From IMG/VR virus record IMGVR_UViG_3300025697_000030, positions 1 to 54,014 of that record: a DNA stretch of 54,014 nt. One strand, 5' to 3'. The stretch's first letter is position 1. Every line of letters starts with the position of its first letter. The notes beneath the pieces were generated by a model that saw only the letters and a list, made by a program, of their open reading frames with translations, searched no databases and was not told where the DNA came from. Positions 33,301 through 40,659 of this stretch are shown piece after piece. Position numbers and translations under genes: made by a program. This stretch comes from a virus.

Positions 33301-33487
33301 AAAAGCTTTATTGAAGAAAGTAGTCCCGGATTATAAGTATTTATTTAAAGCTCCAAGTTGGAGAGCGGATAAGGTTAGAAAATTAAAAGAACTTAAGAAA
33401 ATTGGTTGGAATAGAGTTGTTTTTAAAGATCGCTTAAGGCCGTTATCCAGAAGAGATGTTTCGTATTGGGACTTTAGCGAAAAGTGA
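30392..33487 (+). CDS. 1031-aa protein: zinc metalloprotease, GRFI repeats, ligase-like C-terminus
   Basis: Residues 170-270 form a zincin: HEFGH (His178-His182) and DDFAESFAFYK (about 255-265) supplying a third ligand. Three tandem modules at about 441, 543 and 633 share 'P-A-V/I-K-x-GR-x-IY ... H-x-DI ... YG ... TGRFI'. The C-terminus from about 840 resembles an ATP-dependent DNA ligase nucleotidyltransferase domain, with KVMATDIIQYAGRDVRSLPY matching the 'F-D-I-L-Y-x-x-G-x-D-L-R-x-LP-Y' stretch. The motif I Lys and motif III Glu-Gly appear lost (PESGG, VIEAQVF). It lies between portal and protease, so a virion function is likely. Confidence 0.62.
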   Translation: MGKRIKLELSQPEKISPSIMKFIGADAITTPDLYPNIVAMEMPLVNFLHLVKLAKGAKPKDIASGPYLIVNRDNIIFTGNKSKQEAYQDYIRAVDIISQRADEDLPRGMIKRTAMIVAKYNLPAFLISRFGIKRKCYAHASYLVDENKFSVVPEYFIRFGVINMLGQFVGEFEKTVLHEFGHTIWYQLLDDEMKREWERIAPAFLDTDAVLASERKEDYYRSTSANLAGEAIESDFYTNRTAPFVSDYARFNIRDDFAESFAFYKIAPVQFNKKFPRRYKFFQVIEKDIMPKKGDVFKKSNKEVINVDTGEEYKVTPFVDVLLQHNKHRRQLASKLERDIRLFVREQGLGINSIKTIVIYDDYSKSANGLPELIKSIIWLPGLNEKKKDRWSYSSHFTIFRDKEDFEKEVFRALDLGTFLSPKALVVEKAGESTKSELYGMLPAVKVGRQVYSGDSTDMHYHIIRDYGLYGRLFYAKGLRAIEGFILRTGRFITRPQAEKMDRDFVLRDDKERFNAYFDFPPGEGFGKFSKAKTRLTRKDLMGMRPAVKMGRKIYTGGPLDLHHDIAVRYGLRDPSWRGFVLPTGRFITYREAKKADADYLMEDEVKRVVAWSEKHKFSKSRKKITEKDLIGMRPAIKVGRKIYLGGQYDFHIDICIKYGLLRGVKKEYGYVLLTGRFVSAKDARGIDEEYVDEDELRRVRISRRWGKLSKRKKPEKDIKFKKPKEVAYVSGKYRFGMDQYHSFRIKFGKQWYDIVTKEGFPNKGATKALFVKSNPPKSGKVNVGGRKGQYTRTKLGLAEVERWGWRKIFRVLGGAYKGRYIAAGKQLRRIEEPAFTAKYLPIRPKGIPTKRMIADKRYEMIPESGGQHVYIYTTPTQNRIISYKKNKKTGKYIDKTNYLSAVRDYSLPVGNVIEAQVFSRDANTTRKVFGTNLVRSRVAQRELGMPKVMATDIIQYAGRDVRSLPYQTRKALLKKVVPDYKYLFKAPSWRADKVRKLKELKKIGWNRVVFKDRLRPLSRRDVSYWDFSEK
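31712..32520 (+). repeat. three tandem coding repeats of the GRFI module
   Basis: Starts at about 31715, 32020 and 32290. Each encodes a MLPAVKVGRQVY-like opening and a TGRFIT or TGRFVS close about 45 residues later. The same module occurs once or twice in the protein at 15069. Its function is not known to me. Confidence 0.75.
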
Positions 33488-33540
33488 ATGGCTAAACAGT
33501 TTCTCCCATCAGGTCGATAATATAAACGTGGAGGTATGAT

Positions 33541-33810
33541 ATGGGCGCTCCAAGAGATGCAGACATTAAACAAAAAGATACTGATCCTATTAGGGTTGAG
33601 CAAACGGGAGAGCATGATGCCGTTTGTGAACATGAAGATGGGTCTGAATTTGAATTTACGTTCCCAGGAAAGTTTCCTTCTGAAATAAAAAACAGTAAAG
33701 GGAACCCCGGAAAATCTAAACTATTTAGTGGCATTGGAGAAGGGGACTTAGGAGGCTTTGCGGGGAAGAAAACTTTTGTATTAAGAGGGGGAGAATTGGT
33801 TGAAGCGTAA
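33541..33810 (+). CDS. small hypothetical head-region protein (89 aa)
   Basis: Strong initiation region GGAGGTATGATATG (33530-33543), shared with two other structural genes. The protein is polar and acidic in the middle and Gly-rich at the end (GEGDLGGFAGKKTFVLRGG). The tight initiation signal suggests abundant synthesis, so it could be a capsid decoration or scaffolding component. No family recognised. Confidence 0.5.
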   Translation: MGAPRDADIKQKDTDPIRVEQTGEHDAVCEHEDGSEFEFTFPGKFPSEIKNSKGNPGKSKLFSGIGEGDLGGFAGKKTFVLRGGELVEA

Positions 33811-33842
33811 CTATCGGGATATTTTGCACAGGAAGGGAATAT

Positions 33843-35573
33843 ATGGAAGTTATTAAGAGCTATAGAGCCCCAGCAGGCGCAGGACAAGAATTCAAACAAT
33901 TTGTTCCAATTACAAAAGTAGATGATGAAAAGCATATGGTTTTCGGGGTAGCCACTGCTGATGGTCTTGATGAACAAGATGAGGTTGTTGAATGGGAAGC
34001 GACTAAGGAAGCGGTTCCTGAGTTTAAGAAGTGGCGCAACCTTAGAGAAATGCACCAGAATAAAGCTGTTGGCACAATCCCAGAACTTCAAATTAATGAT
34101 ACTGAGAGGTCATTAGAAATTGGAGCCCACGTTGTTGATGGTGAAGCATGGAATAAGGTTAAAGAGGGGGTTTATAAAGGATTTAGTATTGGAGGGAAGG
34201 CCCTCGATAAAGTGAAGGAATATAGCAATAAGTTTAATAAGACAATTAGTCGTGTAACTAAATATCTTTTAAATGAAATTTCTCTTGTAGATCGTCCTGC
34301 ACATCCGAAATGTGTTTTTACAATGATGAAGCGTGGTAATGATGATCTTATTACGCAAGATATTTTACAGCATGAGATTGTGCAGAAATCTAAAGTTCTT
34401 ACTAGTCTATTGGCGAAAGTAATGTCTGATGAGGCTATTGCAGAGCTACCTAATAACAAATTTGCACTTGTTAAGAGGTATAAGAGGGATGACGGAATAC
34501 ACGAGGAGTGTATTTTACCTATTCCAGATAAAGTTCATGCAATGAGCGCGCTACAGTTCTTAGGGAAAATGGGTCTTACCGAGTCTGAACAGAAAAAAGC
34601 TCATGGGCGAATTATAAAAGTCCTGGGTGCTAGTCACGATCCGTTGAATTGTTCGTATTGTGTTAAACAAAGAGTTAGAAGTACTGGCTTAAGTAAGGAG
34701 GAGTTGATGAAACGTAATGATGTAGCTCGGGCAAAGAAGATTTTACAGCAAATTGCTTCAAGCGAAGAGAGTGAAGCTTCTGTGCCCAATGAAGATTATG
34801 TGATTGAAGACGAGCCTCTGGCTGAGGCGACTGAACATGAGCCTGACACAACTGAAGAGGATACTCGATTTGTTCAGGAAAGCGAGGAAGGGGATAGTGA
34901 CGAAGGGCTCTTCGATGATGTTGATGATCTAACGGGTGAAGCTGATGACAGTCTGCTTGACCGTTATGATGTTGACGATGCGAGAAGCGACGAAGAGTAT
35001 GAAGATGATGGGGTGAACAGGCTTTTAGATGCCCTTGAGGAGGAACTGGAGGGCGAGGAGTCCTCAACTGTTGGGAAATCTTGTGCTTATTGTGGAACTA
35101 CCTTGAAACTTCTTCATTCTGGGCAGTTTCAGAAAAATGAGGCAACCTGTCCTGGATGTGGTCAGTTGTACAAGCTGAAGACAGGGCAGTATAGCGAAGT
35201 AAGTTCTCCGGCGTCGCTGAGGAAAAAAGGTAATGCTAATTCTATGATGATTAGAAAGTTTGGCGATATTCTTGAGGTCCAAACTGGTTTAGCTGATGCT
35301 GTTGCCGCTTTGTCGGAGAAAATTGATGCTATTGAAGGGGCTCCTGGTCCTCGTAAGGGGGCTGAGGATACAAGGCAGAAAAGACCTATGAATAAGAGTA
35401 GCATTGATGGGTCTGAGGACGATGTTAATAAGTCTCAAACTCCCTCTCCGGCAGAGATTCAAAAGGCAGTTGGTATTAGGCAAAAGATTAATGCAGGAGA
35501 AGCCGTTCCTGTTGCGGACAGAACATTTGCAGAAGATGTCTTAGACAGGAAAATTAAGGCTAAGGTTACGTAA
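33843..35573 (+). CDS. prohead protease (XkdF/S78-like) fused to acidic and zinc-ribbon C-terminus
   Basis: The first 165 residues match phage prohead serine proteases: VFGVATADGLDEQDEVVEW, catalytic His in LREMHQNKAVG, catalytic Ser in YKGFSIGGKA, and the closing EISLVDRPAHPKC. A further domain (FALVKRYKRDDG, IPDKVHAMSALQFLGKM) follows, as in some longer phage proteases. Then comes a very acidic region, a zinc ribbon (CAYCGT, CPGCGQ; about 415-445) and a helical tail. The acidic C-terminus may act as scaffold. Length of 576 residues is large for this family. It lies directly before capsid, as expected. Confidence 0.85.
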   Translation: MEVIKSYRAPAGAGQEFKQFVPITKVDDEKHMVFGVATADGLDEQDEVVEWEATKEAVPEFKKWRNLREMHQNKAVGTIPELQINDTERSLEIGAHVVDGEAWNKVKEGVYKGFSIGGKALDKVKEYSNKFNKTISRVTKYLLNEISLVDRPAHPKCVFTMMKRGNDDLITQDILQHEIVQKSKVLTSLLAKVMSDEAIAELPNNKFALVKRYKRDDGIHEECILPIPDKVHAMSALQFLGKMGLTESEQKKAHGRIIKVLGASHDPLNCSYCVKQRVRSTGLSKEELMKRNDVARAKKILQQIASSEESEASVPNEDYVIEDEPLAEATEHEPDTTEEDTRFVQESEEGDSDEGLFDDVDDLTGEADDSLLDRYDVDDARSDEEYEDDGVNRLLDALEEELEGEESSTVGKSCAYCGTTLKLLHSGQFQKNEATCPGCGQLYKLKTGQYSEVSSPASLRKKGNANSMMIRKFGDILEVQTGLADAVAALSEKIDAIEGAPGPRKGAEDTRQKRPMNKSSIDGSEDDVNKSQTPSPAEIQKAVGIRQKINAGEAVPVADRTFAEDVLDRKIKAKVT

Positions 35574-35607
35574 TATATTGATCTGAGAAAGATTAATATT
35601 ACATTGC

Positions 35608-35664
35608 GAATATAATGCGGAATATCGGGATTCGGTTATATTCTTCCAGGGGCGTAGAAACCCC
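35608..35664 (+). promoter_or_regulatory. two hairpins in the major capsid gene leader
   Basis: GAATATAA (35608-35615) pairs exactly with TTATATTC (35636-35643), and within it GAAT (35620-35623) pairs with ATTC (35630-35633). A second small hairpin GGGG/CCCC lies at 35649-35664. The 133-base leader has no gene. Hairpins ahead of a capsid gene may protect or process the abundant transcript. TATAAT at 35611 has no fitting -35 box. Confidence 0.4.
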
Positions 35665-35706
35665 GTGCGTTCTTTGACAACTTTATTGACAGTAAGGAGG
35701 TATGTT

Positions 35707-36732
35707 ATGAATACTGGTAGTCCTCTTTCAGTTGGGATGACTGATCCCCTGGAAGTGCAGAAGGTCGTTAGTGATTTGCAGAAGGCGATATCGTCCACTG
35801 CTGTTACCGGCCTAATGTTGGTAAGAGAAGACCTTCAGGACGAAATGGCTCTTGCACTGCCTACCGATACTCCGATTAGAAATCGTTTACGTCGATTTCC
35901 GGGTAACGGTGATGCGCACGCTTGGTATCAGCTAACCGCCACGGTTCACGCCGAAGGTAGGTTTGCTGGGACTGGGCCTCATGCAGGCTTTTTCGCGGCT
36001 GGAGGCTTACCTACGGCTGTCCAGGCTAGTTACAGGTATATGAGTGCTCCCTACGTTTCACTCGGTGATATTGCGCAAGTTACGTTTTTCGCTCAGATGG
36101 CGGGTAAGAGTTATGCAGATAATAAGGCTCGCCAGGTGAAGATGAAAATGCTCAATGTTGGCCTAATGGAGGAGTGGGCGATCATCAATGGGAATAGCAC
36201 TTATGATACTGGCTTGGAGTTTGATGGTTTTAATCGTCTTATTACTACTAATACGACGGACATGGCAAACGCACCGATTACCTTAAGTGCTGTGTCAACG
36301 ACGGCTCGGTTAGTTGCGAATCTTGGTGGGAAACCGCAGTTTCTTGTGTTTTCTTTTCGTGATAAGCAAAACTTTTCTGAGTTAGTGTTGACGGGCTATT
36401 ATAGGCTCTTTCAACAGCAAGGGGGTGGGTTGGCTGATGTTCCGTCTGGTATTTCTGTGAACCGCTGGATTTGCGATTTTGGGATCATTGATATTATTGG
36501 AAGCAGGTTTATATATCCGGCAACCGGGTATACTTCTAATAATGCGTATCTTATTGACGATGCAACGATTACGGATGACGGTAATGCCGTAGCGATGGTT
36601 GATTTGATGCCGGTGTCTTCAATTGATCTTGCAATCGTTAATACCAGCTATCGGACTCTGGTTGCAGAGTTCTCAGTTTTAATGATGACCGTTGAAGTCT
36701 TTCAGGCTAAGATCATCAATATTGGAGCGTAA
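35707..36732 (+). CDS. major capsid protein (HK97-fold, by position and pattern)
   Basis: The 341-residue product follows the prohead protease directly and has the strongest ribosome site in the window (AAGGAGGT). The N-terminal region is helical with a DLQDEMALALP segment; the middle shows an EGRFAGTGPHAGFFAAGG loop that could be the E-loop; the C-terminal part is beta-rich with conserved hydrophobic positions (AYLIDDATITDDGNAVAM). Base use is less AT-biased than the neighbours, as often for highly expressed genes. ATG 35707 is used; a TTG frame opening at 35665 has no site. The assignment rests mainly on synteny. Confidence 0.78.
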   Translation: MNTGSPLSVGMTDPLEVQKVVSDLQKAISSTAVTGLMLVREDLQDEMALALPTDTPIRNRLRRFPGNGDAHAWYQLTATVHAEGRFAGTGPHAGFFAAGGLPTAVQASYRYMSAPYVSLGDIAQVTFFAQMAGKSYADNKARQVKMKMLNVGLMEEWAIINGNSTYDTGLEFDGFNRLITTNTTDMANAPITLSAVSTTARLVANLGGKPQFLVFSFRDKQNFSELVLTGYYRLFQQQGGGLADVPSGISVNRWICDFGIIDIIGSRFIYPATGYTSNNAYLIDDATITDDGNAVAMVDLMPVSSIDLAIVNTSYRTLVAEFSVLMMTVEVFQAKIINIGA

Positions 36733-36774
36733 TAGAGCGACCCAATAAGGCTTGAAAGAAGATTGTTTATAAAG

Positions 36775-36806
36775 AAGGTTTTTCGGGACACCTTTTTTAT
36801 TTTTTA
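36775..36806 (+). terminator. likely intrinsic terminator after capsid gene
   Basis: AAGGT (36775-36779) and ACCTT (36790-36794) form a short stem followed by a T-rich tract TTTTTTATTTTTT. Its place after the capsid gene and before the glycan genes fits partial termination of abundant late transcript. The stem is short, so confidence is moderate. Confidence 0.55.
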
Positions 36807-36830
36807 CATTGATTTATTCGGAGTATTTTA

Positions 36831-37847
36831 ATGAAAATATATTCACTCTGGGAAAATGGGGTTACGATTATTCGTGGTAAGAGTTTTGAGTTTACCAATC
36901 ATATATGCTATGTACCAGACGAATATATTTTTGATTTCTTGGTTGGTGGCCAGTATACATTCCTATTAAAAAATCCAAAACCATTAATAGAAGCTAAAAG
37001 AGGTCTTTTTATACGAGATATAGGACTTGGAGATATTCTTCTTTGCACCCCTCTTCTTAGAGAAGTAAAGAAAATAAATCCTGCCATTAAATTAGATTTT
37101 ATGGTTCGTGATAGGTATAAAGAGTTATTTAATGGAAATCCTCTTGTCAATAAAGTAATTGCGATGAAAGACATTTCTACCGATTTATTAAATGAATATC
37201 AGTGGTTTATTAAATTAAATCAAATAGAGTTTGTTGTCGGGAAACATGAAAGCGAACATCGAGTAGATATTTTTGCAAGTTGTATCCCTGAAATAAAGTT
37301 GCCGATTAAAGATAAGTCTCTTATATACAACGTAGCAGAAGAAGAAAAGGAGTGGGTAAGAGGATACATTAAGACCCGTAGAAGTGTTGTTGGCGTGGTG
37401 TTGAGAACAACTTGTGACAACAGAAACTTAAAATATTCTGTTATTAGCGACATTGTTAAGGCTCTTTGTAAAAAAGGTATATTATGTTTGTTGATAGATC
37501 ATCAACAACAGCAATCTATGTCTCCTGTAGATGGTTGCCTGGACTTAACTGGAAAATTAACAGTGCGTCAGTTGGGCGCTGTGATAGATAGGTGCGACGT
37601 ATTATTTACTCCTGATACCGGGACTTTTCATTTAGCGTCCGCAATTCCTGGAGTAAAAATAGTTAGTTATTTTGGGGCTATCGATTCTTTATTAAGAATT
37701 ACTGCCCCTGAGAGGACTAAAGTTATTTATAAAGAAATTGAATGTTACCCGTGTAATTCTTATTCATGTAAAAACCCAAGATGTATATGGGAGATTCCAG
37801 CAGAGACATACGTTAATTCAATCTTAGGTAGCTTAAAGGAGAAATAA
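36831..37847 (+). CDS. glycosyltransferase family 9 (heptosyltransferase-like)
   Basis: The GT9 pattern is clear: RDIGLGDILLCTPLLREVKK near residue 61 (N-terminal nucleotide-binding loop), VVGVVLRT in the middle and FTPDTGTFHLASAIPGVKIV near 263, which binds ADP-sugar. In bacteria this family adds heptoses to lipopolysaccharide core. In a phage, it may modify virion proteins or alter host glycan. A CxxC-type cysteine cluster near the C-terminus (CYPCNSYSCKNPRC) may bind metal. First gene of the glycan island. Confidence 0.88.
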   Translation: MKIYSLWENGVTIIRGKSFEFTNHICYVPDEYIFDFLVGGQYTFLLKNPKPLIEAKRGLFIRDIGLGDILLCTPLLREVKKINPAIKLDFMVRDRYKELFNGNPLVNKVIAMKDISTDLLNEYQWFIKLNQIEFVVGKHESEHRVDIFASCIPEIKLPIKDKSLIYNVAEEEKEWVRGYIKTRRSVVGVVLRTTCDNRNLKYSVISDIVKALCKKGILCLLIDHQQQQSMSPVDGCLDLTGKLTVRQLGAVIDRCDVLFTPDTGTFHLASAIPGVKIVSYFGAIDSLLRITAPERTKVIYKEIECYPCNSYSCKNPRCIWEIPAETYVNSILGSLKEK

Positions 37848-38209
37848 TGCCCCCTGTGAAATCTGGACTTTGTGAGTCTCACAGTGAATTAGCGAGAGAA
37901 GTAACGGCAGTTTCTACATCACTGACATTTGTTCTTGGGAGGATACAAGAGGTAACAGAACGATTTTCAAATGATGTTGGCAGCATAGCTGATAAGATGG
38001 GCGTTATCGAAAGAAATTTTGCTAGAGAGATGGAGAAGAGAGACGAGGCGCATGTAGCAACTATGGAGAGGCTATCTACCCTTGAGGTAAATAATTCCGT
38101 TAGTAGGGTAAAGCTTGCATTTATTGGGGCAATTGGAGGATTGACTGCAAGCGGAATTGTTACCATTGTTGTTTTTATTTTTATTAAATCAATACTTAAT
38201 GGGGCATAG
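37847..38209 (+). CDS. coiled-coil protein with C-terminal membrane helix (XhlA/BhlA-like layout)
   Basis: An N-terminal helical region with heptads (VGSIADKMGVIERNFAREME) leads into one C-terminal hydrophobic segment (LAFIGAIGGLTASGIVTIVV). This arrangement is that of XhlA/BhlA-type holin-associated proteins and of small phage membrane anchors. No endolysin lies next to it, so a lysis role is only possible. It starts on the stop of the GT9 gene and ends two bases before the next GT gene, an unexpected place for a lysis gene. Confidence 0.55.
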   Translation: MPPVKSGLCESHSELAREVTAVSTSLTFVLGRIQEVTERFSNDVGSIADKMGVIERNFAREMEKRDEAHVATMERLSTLEVNNSVSRVKLAFIGAIGGLTASGIVTIVVFIFIKSILNGA

Positions 38210-38211
38210 AA

Positions 38212-39804
38212 GTGAGAATTCGGGCACGCTCGGGACAGCGGAGCATTTTCCTTAACGGTAAATTTTATTCTATGGATGATCGCACTTTTATCACAGTAGA
38301 TGATGAGGTGGGGGCTAAACTTCTATCTATTAATCCAGACATATGTTTACATCGAGATAATTTACCAAAGGGAGTAGTGGCTCCTATATTGACGACAAAA
38401 GATTCTCCTATCTTTGTGGTTATTCCCACAAGAGGGAGAGCAGATCATTTAAGAAAAACCCTTAAAGAGGTTATAAGTCAAAATCCTGATGGAATTATTG
38501 TTATCAATGATGGAGCGCAAGATAATACGGATAGCGTTGTGGCCCTTCATGGGGATAAGGTTAGACTTATTAAGAACCCTGGCAGGCTTGGGATAAATGC
38601 CTCTCGTGGAGCGGGGAATGGATGTGTCCCAGACAATGGGATTGTTGTTGAGCTTGATGACCATGATTTACTTTTACCAAATGCTTTAAATGCTATAAGA
38701 GAAGCGTTTTTTGATCCTTTTATTAACCTTGTATATGGGGATTGTGAATTTTATGGAAAAGAAACTGGTAATTTTATTAAACCAGATTATATAAGTTGGC
38801 AATTGAGGGATGATACGTGTTATGCTACCGGAGTAAGGGCGTATAGAAAATTTGTATATAATGTTGCTGGAGGGTATCGAGTTGGAAGGATTGAGGAGCC
38901 CGCCGGAGATTATAATTTATTCCTTCGGATTGAGGCTTTATCCGGGGGTGTTGGGATTAAGAGAATTCCTAAGAAACTTTCCATAGTAATGAAATCTGGT
39001 GATGGTGTGAATGTTGGATTACAAGACATTAACGCTGAGAAATTTAGGGGATTAGCTAGAAGCGGAAAACTATTGGGCGTTTCTGAATTGCATGGTAAAA
39101 AATCTCCTATAAGTCTTACTATCGTGGTTGTTACCCATAATTATGGGATGTATTTACCGAGAGCCCTTTCCAGTATTTTTTCACAGACGATGCTTCCTTC
39201 AAGAGTTATTGTTGTTGATGATTCTTCAGACAAAAAGGACAGCGCAAGAAATGTTGCAGCGATGTATCCTACTGAGTATATAAAGACTAACTTTAGGAAT
39301 GGCAACAAAGCAAGAAATGTTGGGGCAAGGCGTTGTACCGAAGATGCCATATTATTCTTAGACGCTGATGATTGGTTGTTGCCCACATTCATAGAGACCT
39401 TTATGGATAGTATGAAAAAGACAGGTGTTGACGTAGTTTATTCAAAATGGCATTCATTTAAGGACTCTAACGGTTCTTTTAAACTTATAGAAAACCATTA
39501 TGATGGTGCCCACCCAAACCATCCTCGTGATGGCCAGCTTCTAAGGCACATGAATTATATTGCAATGCCAAGTTTGATTAGAATGTCTAAATTCCCTGGA
39601 TTTGATAATGATATTTTAGTTGGGCAAGACTGGGATTTGTGGTGGGCAATGATGAGAAATGGGTGCAGTTTTGAGTTTATTCCAGAAGAAATGTTCTGTG
39701 TGTTTATTCACGAGAATTCTGTTTCACAGCAATCCGATCATCTTAAAAAATTAGAAATAGTCAGGCAGAAAAACATTGCTTTAGATTTGAAAGGAAAAAA
39801 GTAA
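38212..39804 (+). CDS. tandem GT2 glycosyltransferase (two catalytic domains)
   Basis: The protein of 530 residues has an N-terminal beta domain (about 1-55), then a GT-A domain (FVVIPTRGRADHLRKTL ... VVELDDHD) and a second GT-A domain (LTIVVVTHNYGMYLPRAL ... LFLDADDW). Both carry the Asp-rich nucleotide-sugar metal motif, ELDDHD and LDADDW. Two catalytic domains in one chain suggest alternating addition of sugars to a glycan. GTG start, preceded by a weak site. Confidence 0.88.
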   Translation: MRIRARSGQRSIFLNGKFYSMDDRTFITVDDEVGAKLLSINPDICLHRDNLPKGVVAPILTTKDSPIFVVIPTRGRADHLRKTLKEVISQNPDGIIVINDGAQDNTDSVVALHGDKVRLIKNPGRLGINASRGAGNGCVPDNGIVVELDDHDLLLPNALNAIREAFFDPFINLVYGDCEFYGKETGNFIKPDYISWQLRDDTCYATGVRAYRKFVYNVAGGYRVGRIEEPAGDYNLFLRIEALSGGVGIKRIPKKLSIVMKSGDGVNVGLQDINAEKFRGLARSGKLLGVSELHGKKSPISLTIVVVTHNYGMYLPRALSSIFSQTMLPSRVIVVDDSSDKKDSARNVAAMYPTEYIKTNFRNGNKARNVGARRCTEDAILFLDADDWLLPTFIETFMDSMKKTGVDVVYSKWHSFKDSNGSFKLIENHYDGAHPNHPRDGQLLRHMNYIAMPSLIRMSKFPGFDNDILVGQDWDLWWAMMRNGCSFEFIPEEMFCVFIHENSVSQQSDHLKKLEIVRQKNIALDLKGKK

Positions 39805-40658
39805 TGTCGATTAATCTTTCTATTATTGTCCCAATATATTTGGGTCAGAAGCATGTCGGAGGGATGTTAAAGTCTTTATTGGAGAATACAAGCCAAAGAT
39901 TTGAGTTTATCCCCGTGTTTGATGGAGGGGGAAAGATCGAGGAATGGATAATAGAGAGACTGGTGCTGGGGTCAAATAAATGTGAGCTTTTTCCCATTCG
40001 CACCATAAGTAGATTAGGGTTTCCAAGGGCCGTTAATTGCGGGTATCATGCCATTGGGAATGATACTAAATATGTGGCTATTTTAAATCAAGACATTCTT
40101 GTCCCGAAAGATTGGGATAAATATTTAATGGATATTCTTAATAGGTATAAAAATCTTGCCTGTGTTGACCCTATGACGGGAGGACATGGGATTCCGATGC
40201 ACCCAAAACAGTTCATACCAGCCCTTGCCAGTTGTGATGTATCTAAGCCTGAGACGATGAATGATATAAATAGGGTAGCACTAAAAGAGGTATCTAATGG
40301 TGTTGGATATGTAGTTAGTCGTTTTAGTCCTTTTTTCTGTACAATGTTTAATAGGAAGATATTTGATCTTGTTGGGCCAATAGATGATAGGCTTTCAAAT
40401 AAGAAGACCGCTTGGGGACTTGGAGAAGATGATGATTGGTGCCATAGGGCAAGAAAAAAAGGGTTTTTGATTGGTATATGTAAAAAGGTCTATGTTTATC
40501 ATTATTGGGGGTCTTGTTTTGGCGAAAAGTTGAGGAGTGAAACAACCAAATCAAGACTTGAATATCTTGCTAAAAAGCATGGAACATGGCCGAATAAGTT
40601 TAAGCATTTTCCGTTCACAGATGAAGAAAATAGATTAATGCGGGAAGGATGTAAGTAA
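39804..40658 (+). CDS. GT2 glycosyltransferase
   Basis: A GT-A fold enzyme with LSIIVPIYLGQKHVGGML at the start, AILNQDILVPKDW as the DxD-like region, and WGLGEDDDWCHRARKKGF as the conserved 'ED-D-x-x-R' acceptor part of rhamnosyl-type GT2 enzymes. It begins on the stop of the previous gene. It probably extends the same glycan. Confidence 0.88.
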   Translation: MSINLSIIVPIYLGQKHVGGMLKSLLENTSQRFEFIPVFDGGGKIEEWIIERLVLGSNKCELFPIRTISRLGFPRAVNCGYHAIGNDTKYVAILNQDILVPKDWDKYLMDILNRYKNLACVDPMTGGHGIPMHPKQFIPALASCDVSKPETMNDINRVALKEVSNGVGYVVSRFSPFFCTMFNRKIFDLVGPIDDRLSNKKTAWGLGEDDDWCHRARKKGFLIGICKKVYVYHYWGSCFGEKLRSETTKSRLEYLAKKHGTWPNKFKHFPFTDEENRLMREGCK

Positions 40659-40659
40659 A

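Noticed and set aside
33488-33520. A ten-codon frame (MAKQFLPSGR) after the 30392 gene.
   Set aside because: Too short and without a ribosome site; likely chance.
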